From Branchinecta lynchi (taxonomy: Eukaryota > Arthropoda > Branchiopoda > Anostraca > Branchinectidae): a DNA stretch of 64,000 bases. Positions 56,081 to 64,000 of the stretch are shown piece by piece. The stretch lies in assembly GCA_023053575.1 (NCBI GenBank), contig JAKZAP010000021.1, positions 16,306,212-16,370,211 on the forward strand. Reading direction: 5' to 3'. Under the pieces are notes generated by a model. It was given only the letters and a program-made list of their open reading frames with translations, made no database searches and was not told the origin of the DNA. Each line of letters begins with the position of its first letter. The first letter of the stretch is position 1. Position numbers and translations under genes: made by a program.

Positions 56081-56420
56081 CTCTCAGGCATGAAAAGTGT
56101 CTCTGACCGAGAAAAATTCCTCTCTCGGCACGAAAAGTGTCTCTGGCCGAGAAAAATTTCTCTCTCCGGTTTTGGAAAGAAAAATTTCTCTCTCGGCACG
56201 AAAAGTGTCTCTGGCCGAGAAAAAAAAAATTCTCTCTCCGGTTTCGGAAAGAAAAATTTCTCTCTCGGCAAGAAAAGTGTCTCTGGCCGAGAAAAAATTC
56301 TCTCTCCGGTCGCACACAACGATCTCTCTCAGGCACGTTAAATCTCTGTCGTGCTCCGCAAGTGTCTCTGGCAGAGACAAATTTCTCTCTCCGGTTTTGA
56401 AACTGTCTGTCGCGCACAAC
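56081..56420. repeat. CTCTCGG / GAAAAGTGTCTCTGG minisatellite
   Basis: Units built from CTCTCGGCACGAAAAGTGTC, TCTGGCCGAGAAAAATT and CTCTCTCCGGTTTTGGAAAG; the GAAAAGTGTCTCT core is at 56092, 56132, 56200 and 56271. Degenerate units continue to about 56560. TCTCGG and CCGAGA in each unit are inverted, so each unit can fold. At least five long frames overlap here on both strands, including the longest in the window (196 codons), because the repeat lacks stop triplets. Confidence 0.85.
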
Positions 56421-57479
56421 GATCTCTCTGAGAAACGGAACCTTCGTCTTTCCCGCAGCGCGGTGTCTCAAGTTTGAAACTTTTTGTCGTGCAGCGCAGT
56501 ATCTCTCAGGTTTTGAAAATCTCTGCTGTGCATCACTGTGAAAGTCTCTCTGGATGGAATTGAGCATCGCCATGTCTAGTTTTTAAAAGTTTGGACCGCG
56601 ATGTCGTTCAGCGCAAAATCTACGTATACTTTAATGTTTCAGTGACGACTTGAACAAGCAGGCTATCTCCGGTTGGTTCTAGAAAAATCGTCATGAACCG
56701 CGATCCTCCCTCTGTCCGAAACCCATCTCTAACCTTATCGCCTTTCCCAGTTTTCTACTCAATAGCCAGATTCGAAATGGCCCTTTTTCCTTTCAGAAGG
56801 TTATAAGATTATCTCGCCATAAGCCGTGGTCTTCTCTCGATTCTCGCTCGTATTCGAAGCTGTCCCTCCGTTCTAAAATCTCATCCATCTAAAAACCGAA
56901 TTCATGCAGGAGACCCGATCGCTCCGTCTAATTTTTCTCAGTACTCAAAACACTTTCGGTAGCCAACACATTAACTATATTTAAATTCAGTTTTACTTAA
57001 CGATGAGACAATACAAATAACTAGAAATCCACAGAAAATGGATGTATTGCGAGTTGGAAATTTATCTTCGTCGTGGACTTCCTCCCAGAGGCAGATTTCC
57101 TGTCAATGACGCCAGAACTTGTTGTCTCCATCATATTAGGTCCAAATTCGATTCCATCATTAGACCTGAAAGTAATGAAAGGTTATCAAGGTTCAATGCT
57201 TAGTTTCAGGAGCACACTTCACCGATAACCTTGGCTTTGCTCGACCTCCTAGTTAACATCTTTGCTTATAGCCTCATCAAGCTAGAATCTAGTTTAACTG
57301 ATCACAAGGTACGTCTGTCTGCCGGAAGGTTCCCTCTTGAACCTTCCTTATTTGCAGCTTCTATGTGGTATAGTGAAATTTGGTATATATGTTTTTTTAA
57401 CGCACAACTCTTGCTAGAAACGATATTTATACTATGAAAAGGATCAGAAAAATTTTCTCTCGAAAATATCGTTTCTTTC

Positions 57480-57870
57480 TATCTGAACTTATTTTTCGTG
57501 TTGGCGCTCGTCGATTCTATCCTTTCAAGCTCTCCCACGCGGTGCCTGGGCCCAAAGCATTTGAAAACTGAACAGGCCGTGATTTAAATTTTGGAAAACT
57601 AAGCAAATAAAATAAGTAAAAACAGAAGATTCTCATATCCTTGTTTGTGAATGAGTTGTGAATGGACGTTGAATATTCTGGCAAAGCAAACGTTACGCTG
57701 CGTCACAGGCTAAACTCGGCACGGAAGAAAAAGCCTTAAAAATTCGTAGGCACAAAACGGACCAATGGAGAAAGGTGGGGACAAGGAGCTTATAATCCCA
57801 TAAGGGAGCTAGATATTTTATAAAAGACAGAAAAAAATAGGGGTCCTTTAAGGAACAGACGACATACGTT
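57480..57870 (+). repeat. Dispersed repeat D, copy 2
   Basis: Counterpart of 1-430, from TTTTTCGTGTTGGCGCTCGT through GCATTTGAAAACTGAACAGG to GGGGACAAGGAGCTTATAAT and GGGGTCCTTTAAGG. Sequence upstream (57000-57480) may belong to the same element. Confidence 0.5.
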
Positions 57871-58290
57871 GGGGGAGAGGGGTCGTAATCTTGATATCAC
57901 GTAAATACAACTAACCATAAGTAAAGAAAACCATGTCGACGCTCAGAGTAGGTACATCTGATTGCCCACTCTAAATCGTACAGCAAGGTCCAACTGCCGG
58001 CTGACACCAGTCGCTAGGTGTTAATAAATTACTATCGTATCAGGAAGCGGGAACCACCGATATGGCTGGCACCGCCACTAGTTCCGCTCAGTGCCGTCAA
58101 AGGGTGTACAGTAGGTGGCGGGGAGTCGATAGCCCTTCGATTCAAAAATACTCATTAGGTACCTTCAAATGCACCCTATGTACGTCTTCGGTGCTTATCA
58201 AAATCTGAACTGCTTTGGAAGAGGTTGTGTTGTGTATACTATACTAGTTAGTTACGATAAAAAAAAAATGTAATGCAACAAGAAAAATAA

Positions 58291-59080
58291 CAAGACCAAA
58301 GGTTTCGACGGGATCCCAAAAATTCAATATCTGATCCAGACAACTGGGTCTTGTCTGTCAGATCCAGTCATCTCCAGACTCCTTGAACATTTTTACAATT
58401 AAAATTCAGAAACAGATTAAGGCCAAATAGCTAAAATCTGAGAAAAACTTCCTGCCACTACCGCCAATTTCCCGATTTCGGCCAAACTCCAAAACTAATT
58501 GTCCGGCGAAAAAAAGAAAGCTCAAAAATGAACACAGGGTATCTTCTTTCCCCAATAATGAACATCTAATCTACTTCAAATAAAAATTTTACTTATAACA
58601 AATTTTCCGACTCCAGCCGGATTCCGGTCGAACTATATGTCCGGGTAAAATATGATTGCCACACCCGGATTCAGCATCTCTTCTTACCCCTAAATCGGTT
58701 ATCTAATCAACTACAAATAAAACTTTAACTTCTACCAATTTCCGGTTTTGGCCGGATTCCGGGCGAACTACTTGTTCGATGACAAAATGGTTTTCACCAT
58801 CGTGTTCAGCATGTCTTCTTACCCCATAATCGACTATCACATTAGCTGTTTCAAAATATTTTGTTTGCCCCTTAATTTGAAACCCCTCCCCCACCCCTAA
58901 ATGTAGGGCTACAAAGCCTATCTACGAACTTGACTGGTCCGACGACCCAACGAATCCTCACACCAAGTTTCATCAAAATATCTCATTCCCTTCGAGAGTT
59001 ATCGTGCTTACCGACGGACGGACGGACAACTTTTGCGATGTCATAGGTATCCCTCGACTTACGTTTTGGGATCCCAAAAA
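58291..59080 (+). repeat. GGGATCCC-family element, copy 13
   Basis: Both termini are present and well conserved, making it one of the best copies from which to derive a consensus. It ends 177 bases before probable exon 4. Confidence 0.8.
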
Positions 59081-59257
59081 CTCTTACTGAAACCTATTTG
59101 TTCTTGTGGGATAATATTTTTAATGCTGGGCAGAAATACCTTTTCTTCTTTCGGAATGATGTTCGAATCCAAATTTGAAGCTTTATATGCAATAAAGCTC
59201 AGACCAGGCATTGTTTGAAATGAGTACTGAGGTTGCAAAACACTAATATCGGTCCAG

Positions 59258-59307
59258 GCGCACTGAAGACATTTTTAAGCTGAAGAAGCAGATGGAAAGT
59301 CAAGAAG
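59258..59307 (+). CDS. CDR2-like gene, probable coding exon 4
   Basis: This is a 50-base candidate exon. The acceptor is CGGTCCAG, with a branch-point-like CACTAAT a few bases upstream, and the first base completes the codon left by exon 3 (AG plus G, Arg). It encodes RTEDIFKLKKQMESQE and is followed by a weaker donor, GTGATG. Placed after exon 3 without gaps, T, E, I and L fall on the same columns as the human LTETIECLQ segment, and Q-M-E aligns with N-I-D. Read through, the frame reaches a stop six codons past the donor, so splicing is needed. It lies 178 bases after a GGGATCCC-family copy and about 250 before a hammerhead-type foldback element. The match is short, so this is probable rather than certain. 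Confidence 0.6.
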
Positions 59308-59399
59308 GTGATGTTGGCTGTTGATGTTAGCATTAGATTTACAGGTGAGTCAAGTTGTATTTCCCACAGATATATGTGTCTCTCTTTAGATCAGTCACT

Positions 59400-59515
59400 T
59401 TGTAGACAATTCTGGCGATTCTTTAACACAGGCCTGGGAGGTCGCTCTTTAACACAGGCCTAGGAGGTCACTTTGTAGACAATTCTGGCGATTCTTTAAC
59501 ACAGGCCTAGGATAC
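59400..59515 (+). repeat. Tandem duplication of ~40-70 bp
   Basis: GTAGACAATTCTGGCGATTC then TTTAACACAGGCCT occurs at about 59403 and 59472, with GGAGGTCGCTCTTTAACACA between. It is a small recent duplication just after exon 4. Confidence 0.7.
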
Positions 59516-59556
59516 AGGAGGCCTATGCAACCTCAAACAGTTAGAACAACATAGAA

Positions 59557-59686
59557 TTGAAAGCCTGACGAGGACCCTTGCCAAGAAGGCCCGAAATATC
59601 GCTGATGAAAAATCGTAGCTGACGTATCCGTTGTAAACATTGTTTGAATAAATGTTTCAAAGTCAGCTTGGGCTCAAAGAATATTT
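59557..59686 (+). mobile_element. Foldback family B, single arm with 11-bp target duplication
   Basis: A single full arm from GAAAGCCTGACGAGG to CTTGGGCTCAAAGAATATTT, flanked by ACAACATAGAA at 59546-59556 and 59687-59697. It shows that one arm alone can be the inserted unit. The hammerhead boxes are intact. It begins 249 bases after probable exon 4. Confidence 0.8.
59562..59610 (+). ncRNA. Hammerhead-ribozyme-like motif (family B, single arm)
   Basis: Plus strand: AGC, CTGACGA, GGACCC-loop-GGCCC, GAAA, TATC, GCT. The stem II 3' strand is GGCCC rather than GGGCC, which still pairs with a shifted bulge. Confidence 0.45.
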
Positions 59687-59697
59687 ACAACATAGAA

Positions 59698-60544
59698 CAG
59701 GCCAAAAAATGATATGTCCAGTCTTCCCATTAACGTTTTCTTAGATTCAGCTATATTAAAAGATCTCAACACAGAACTTCCTCTTTAAGCCTCTTAAGTT
59801 CATCAGAAATTCCAAATTCTGCAATACACCCTGAGAGATATGTCTTCCTATCTTAAAACACATGATACTCAGAACTGAACTGTTTTACTGACCTCCAGAT
59901 TTCCAGCAAATTATCGGCATGTCATTTTCCTCAAAAGTTCACTGAATTTTTGCTTAGATAGCAGCACATTGTCCAGTGATATCTACTGGCCCTTGTAGCA
60001 GCACGAACACTATCGTACGCCCTAGAAGAAAATTGCTCGTTAGCCATCTTTGAGACAGGTAGATATTTGCAGTTTAATCAAAATCCAATTCTGATGACAT
60101 GGATGTCACAGGGAGACTTACAAGCTCCAGAAATAACTCAAGAAAGAAATCCAGTTGAATGTTACAGCAGTATGGCTGTGTTACACCTTTACAGAAAATA
60201 AGAGGTACAATAACATAATTATGAGTACCGAGCTCACCCTTGCCAGCATGCCATGGTTTCAAGCATGGGTATCAAACACAGACCAATGTGAGTAGCCTAT
60301 CTTTCTAACCTTATTGCATTGCTTTGAATCCTTCTTGTCTCCATCTTTTATTTTTGTGACCTGCCTTTGTCATGGTTTAGAGCTATCTAATTAGCGTTGA
60401 GAGTGAAATGACTCCACAGGTAATTGCCACAAATAAAAATATCTTCAAAAGTTAATTTTAGGTGGTTCCCAAAATCACCACAATCTTTTAGCCCACTCTC
60501 ACAATGCCCAGGGTTAACAATACCCACAATCAAAATGCTCATAG
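59698..60544. other. Sequence after probable exon 4, no further exon secured
   Basis: Searched by eye for a continuation of the CDR2 coiled coil in the required phase. Only the weak candidate at 60545 was found. Confidence 0.4.
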
Positions 60545-60609
60545 TTCAAGTTGAAGAGAGCTCAGTCAGATCATCAATATTTTACTGGGCTTCAGTATTC
60601 AACATTTAG
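60545..60609 (+). CDS. Speculative CDR2-like exon 5 or terminal exon
   Basis: After the acceptor-like CTCATAG the frame left by exon 4 would read V-QVEESSVRSS and reach a TAG at 60607. QVEE falls on the same columns as QVEEL in human CDR2. Against it: the acceptor lacks a good pyrimidine tract, no donor or polyadenylation signal was recognised, part of the segment (TCAGATCATCAATATTTTA) recurs at about 60985, and ending here would give only about 161 residues. Chance agreement is quite possible. Confidence 0.2.
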
Positions 60610-60810
60610 CATAGCCTATCCAGCTTTTGACATAGGGCAAGAATGCTGCTTTTAATCCAAAACAGACAACTGTGAACACACAACGAGAACCAGAGACAAA
60701 AAATATACTATTGTCAGCCAACAGGGGATTAGGAAGAGAATAAACTAAGCAGAATGGCATTTCGTTAACACGACCAAGTCAAGGTTATCACAATCATTAA
60801 ACCATCTCCT

Positions 60811-60945
60811 AGTTTTTGGATACCCCATGCTAAATGCTGGATATATCTAGCGTTTTGCATTGCCTATGCCTAACACTGGATACCCTATGCCAAATGCTAG
60901 GTATTCGTTGTTACCCTAACCCTGACCTACCCCATTATAGGTGAA
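60811..60945. repeat. Palindromic TATGCCAAACGC element, diverged copy
   Basis: It carries TTTTTGGATACCCCATGCTA, GGATATATCTAGCGTTTTGC and CCCTATGCCAAATGCTAGG, then TACCCTAACCCTGACCTACC as also seen near 61955. The arms are less well matched. Confidence 0.6.
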
Positions 60946-61832
60946 TTCTGATTGGTTGATTTCTGAGCTTAACTCAGATCATCAATATTTTATTGAGTTA
61001 CAGTATCTCGCTTTAGGAAGTGTTGCCAGATGGGCTTGATTCTGTTGGCTGGGCGGGCGATTTTAGCAGCGGGCTTGAAAGTAGGCTTTTTTTTGTTAAA
61101 ATGTGGGTTGTTTTGGCCATTTTCTTTGGACCCTAAGCTTTACCTTACTCAAAACCAAAACTTTTCTATATACCTACACAACTCTTGCATAGTACTGAAT
61201 GTAGAGGCTGGCAACCACATCGTTTGCACCATTCATTCAGGTTATCTTACGTTTTTAGGTATAAAGCTGGAGGTTCCCTATGGTTGTTTTTTCCAAGCTG
61301 GAATCGTGTTTGACATATTTCTTTGGGTCTAAAGTGGGTTCTTACGACCCTCGACTAGTTTTATCACACAGTCTTGAGGTTGATATCAAGTTGTATCTAC
61401 TAAATAACTGTTTGGCGATTATCATAATGTAACAGCATGTGATCCAACTGTTTTAGTTCTATTCGAAAAGTAATGAAGCTAACATGTCTACATCTCGGAT
61501 GATATCAGAATAATAAGCTTGATGGCCTCAAATGAGTAGAGCAATTAAGATGAAACTTCCGAGGGTAAAAGCTTCATATTTCTATGATTATCTGGTTCTT
61601 AATGTTACCTCCACTACCCCTAAGTATAGGGCTTGGACAAGCAACGTGTGAAAATATAGGTTGCCCTTAATCTTATTTGGGATCCCAAAAAGATGCTCTG
61701 ATGATTAATGTTTTTAAAAAAAAATTGCCTTTCGGCACCTTTCATACTTTCTACTCGGGTTTAAGCTTTGGAATGTTAAATAATGAGCCACACAAAGCCA
61801 GCATAAAGCTAAAACTGTATGGGAGCAGTCTA

Positions 61833-62047
61833 CCACAAATCCCTGGTTTTTGGATACCCTGTGCCAAACGCTGGTTATACCTAGCATTTGGTATAGCCTA
61901 TGCCTAATGCTGGATACTCCAGTCTATGCCAAACGCTGGATACCTGTTGGTAACCTAACATTGACCTACCTCAATAATAGGGTATGCCAAACGCTAGACA
62001 TATCCAACGTTTGGCATAGGGTATCCACAAATCAGGGGTTTGTGGTT
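61833..62047. repeat. Palindromic TATGCCAAACGC element, two-armed copy
   Basis: CCACAAATCCCTGG and TTTTTGGATACCCTGTGCCA at the left are mirrored by CGTTTGGCATAGGGTATCCA then CAAATCAGGGGTTTGTGG at the right. Inner motifs CTATGCCAAACGCTGGATA occur repeatedly. Confidence 0.7.
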
Positions 62048-62360
62048 GACTGTATGGGAGAGGTTTTATCCCCGAATCTGAAAATATTATGAATTCACGT
62101 ATATTTCTCATATCGATGATAGCTTGAAATGCCACAGCTCTTTAGACTATTGAATGTTTGGATGTTTTCAACAGGTTTTCAAAAGCATCAAAGGGTTGAA
62201 AGAATGAAACAGCTTAGAAAAAGATGTCTACCTTTAACAAAATGTCAGTTTTACTTCTCATGGTGAATTTAAAATTTAAACCAAGGTGAGCGATTCAGTT
62301 TTGGGGCTAAGTAACAAACCTGGGATTGAACTAAATTGAAACTGATCTCCCACCCCCCTA

Positions 62361-63046
62361 CAGTCTAGTACACTAGCCCTTTTTTAGTCACGGTGCTCAA
62401 ACGTCTAGCACCATGCCTGAGTGCTAGAGGTTTGAGCACTGTACCTTGAAATTCATGCATGGTGCATGAATTTCAAGCATACAGTGCACACATGAAAAAG
62501 CACAATTTCGACATTACAAATACTACTCGACAGGCCTGTAATACTACCATCAATTAGAGAAATCAAAGACAAACCTCTGGGTATTTTTCTAAACAGAAAC
62601 AAAGCGGCATGGCGAGCTAATGATCGAGATGAAAACAACAACGGCAGAGCACTCTATCTTTACCTACGCGAGAGCCAATATCCCGCAAGGCTGCTAGGTA
62701 GCGCGATAGCTGGCACAGTGTCAGGATTTTTGTCTGCTACCTTGCGAGTGTCTCCGCAGGGAGTGACAAAGTTCGAGGCAAAGTTATCTCGCGGCGCTCG
62801 CGTAGGAAAAAGATAGTGCTCTGGCGTTTTTGTTTTCATTTCGAGCTAGCCACGCCGCTTTTTTGGTGTTTAGAAAAATACCCAAAGAATTGTCTTTGAT
62901 TTCTCTAATTGACTGTAGTATTTCAGGCCTGTCGGGCCTGTATTTAGTGTGTAACGATAGAAACTGTGCTTTTTCATGTGTGCACTGTATGCTGAAAGCC
63001 ATGCACCATGCATGAATTTTAAGATACAGTGCTCGACGTTCGAGCA
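62361..63046. repeat. Giant foldback element F1 (about 686 bp palindrome)
   Basis: It starts CAGTCTAGTACACTAGCCC. Almost the whole sequence is mirrored: ATTAGAGAAATCAAAGACAA and TTGTCTTTGATTTCTCTAAT, TAGAGAGTGCTC-type sequence, CTACGCGAGAGCC and GGCGCTCGCGTAGG. The outer arms contain a smaller hairpin (GGTGCTCAAACGTCTAGCAC / GTGCTAGAGGTTTGAGCAC). The right terminus is cut short where F2 begins. No coding capacity was found. Confidence 0.8.
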
Positions 63047-63049
63047 GCG

Positions 63050-63748
63050 CAGTCTAGTACACTGGCCCCATTTCAGGCACGGTGCTCAAAGGTCTAGCAC
63101 CATGCTGGGTGCTAGACGTTCAAGCACTGTACCTTGGATTTCATGTATGGTGCATGGATTTCAGTATACAGTGCATACAGTAAAACACAGTTTCTGTCAT
63201 CACAACTGAGCACAAGCTCGGACAGGGCTGAAGTTACTACTATGAATTATAGAAATCAAAGACAATCCTTTACATATTTTTCACAACAAAAACAAAAGGG
63301 CTCTAATGATGATGGAGATGAAAAACCTAACAGCACCCTGTCTATTTTCCATGTATTTTCCCTATCTATTCCTCAAGAGCCAATATTCTGGTTGGCTGCT
63401 AGGTAGAAAAAGCTGAGGCACAGGACACTTTGCGTGCAAAACCCTTAACTATGTAGAAAAGGAAATGAGGTTTTTCACATCTGTCATCAGCCAAGCCCTT
63501 TTGTTTTTGTTGTGAAAAATATATGAAGTATTGTCTTTGGTTTCTCTAATCCATGGTAGTAATTTCAGCCCTGTCCGAGCTGGTACTCAGTTGTCATGAC
63601 AGAAACTGTGTTTTTGATGTGTGCACTGTATACTGAAATCCATGCACCATACATGAAATCCAAGGTACAGTGCTTGAACGTCTAGCACCCAGGCATGGTG
63701 CTAGATGTTTGAGCACCATGCCTGAAAAGGGGCTAGTGTACTAGACTG
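63050..63748. repeat. Giant foldback element F2 (about 699 bp palindrome), tandem with F1
   Basis: It starts CAGTCTAGTACACTGGCCCC and ends CTAGTGTACTAGACTG, its inverse. Inner arms ATAGAAATCAAAGACAATCC and TTGTCTTTGGTTTCTCTAAT face each other, as do AAAACAAAAGGGCT and AGCCCTTTTGTTTTTG. It shares the outer arms with F1 but has a different loop. A partial third terminus follows at 63750-63800. Confidence 0.8.
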
Positions 63749-63924
63749 GAGCACTGTAACTGAAAAAGGGCTAGTTTATTAGACTTGATTAGACTGCCCC
63801 CCTGAGTTCGAAACAGCACCACTGACTTGGACAGAAATTTTGGGGAAAATAAGCCAGGTTTGTTTTCAAAGTCCGTGGCCTGTCCGTGGCCTTGTTTCTC
63901 CAAAAACACAATTTTATAACACTG

Positions 63925-64000
63925 GTTAGGCACAGGGTGTGCCAGGCCTTACGACATATCCGGCCTCTGACATACGGTATCCAAAAATCAGGTAATTCTG
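63925..64000. repeat. Palindromic TATGCCAAACGC element, cut by the window end
   Basis: GTTAGGCACAGGGTGTGCCA, GACATATCCGGCCTCTGACA and ATACGGTATCCAAAAATCAG resemble the right end of the copy at 61833-62047. Confidence 0.5.

Larger units (their letters stand above)
7132..59307 (+). other. CDR2/centrocortin-like gene, span of the four recognised coding exons
   Basis: The gene model joins 7132-7240, 27700-27812, 40218-40366 and 59258-59307. Intron phases agree at every junction: exon 1 leaves one base, exon 2 opens with two, exon 2 to 3 is in phase 0, exon 3 leaves two bases and exon 4 opens with one. The joined frame has no stop and encodes 140 codons plus one base. CDR2-family proteins are cytoplasmic or centrosome-associated coiled-coil proteins; Drosophila centrocortin acts at centrosomes. 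Alignment with my memory of human CDR2 is gap-free from the DLQLAAELGK block to the T-E-x-I-x-x-L block in exon 4. Introns are 20459, 12405 and 18891 bases and are filled with transposon copies. The family is usually over 400 residues, so 3' exons are missing and are probably beyond the window. The promoter and the 5' UTR extent were not identified. Confidence 0.75.

Noticed and set aside
55983..56573. Longest open frame of the window, 196 codons on the minus strand
   Set aside because: It runs through the CTCTCGG minisatellite, where several other frames on both strands are equally open.
1..64000. tRNA, rRNA, CRISPR array or bacterial operon
   Set aside because: No GGTTCGANNCC B-box in a cloverleaf context, no rRNA-like blocks and no regularly spaced short repeats with unique spacers were seen. 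The tandem arrays lack spacers.

Overview
The window is metazoan nuclear DNA: spliced coding exons with canonical GT-AG sites, introns of 12 to 20 kb, and a very heavy load of transposon fragments. No bacterial-type operons, ribosome binding sites, tRNA or rRNA genes, or CRISPR arrays were seen. The one gene recognised resembles the CDR2 / centrocortin coiled-coil family, and its exon 3 looks arthropod-like, so an invertebrate, perhaps a crustacean, is the best guess. The species cannot be fixed from the sequence alone.

The backbone of the window is one plus-strand gene with four coding exons that join in matching phase: 7132-7240, 27700-27812, 40218-40366 and 59258-59307. The introns are about 20.5, 12.4 and 18.9 kb. 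The joined reading frame encodes the conserved CDR2 N-terminal coiled coil. The 3' exons are probably beyond the right edge. None of the four exons is visible as a long open frame, so ORF calling misses the gene. Almost every long open frame in the window is a by-product of repeats.

Around and between the exons are at least ten repeat families. (1) A 0.9-1.1 kb family bounded by GGGATCCC motifs, 13 copies, both orientations. (2) A roughly 1.4-1.5 kb family with terminal hairpins built on CAAGTGCCAT, three long copies and a fragment. (3) hAT-like MITEs with CAGG(C)CCGTATCC ends, 8-bp target duplications and long internal G and C runs, five copies. (4) TA-flanked MITEs with CACTGTAAAAA ends, four copies. 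(5) Two related foldback families whose arms carry a complete hammerhead-ribozyme-type core, with 10-12 bp target duplications; Penelope-like terminal repeats are the best explanation. (6) A 1.9 kb element at 43951-45873 with hairpin terminal inverted repeats enclosing two 452-bp tandem units. (7) Two adjacent 0.7 kb giant palindromes at 62361-63748. (8) Non-LTR retrotransposon 3' ends, including a near-identical inverted pair at 19384 and 23187. (9) A 24-bp minisatellite with an approximately 199-bp higher-order period at 8665-9290, and a CTCTCGG minisatellite at 56081-56420. (10) A roughly 460-bp repeat at 2.9-6.5 kb. Several nested insertions give relative ages. The most interesting signals are the hammerhead-like motif in the foldback elements, the hairpin-TIR element, and the CDR2-like gene dispersed through this repeat landscape.
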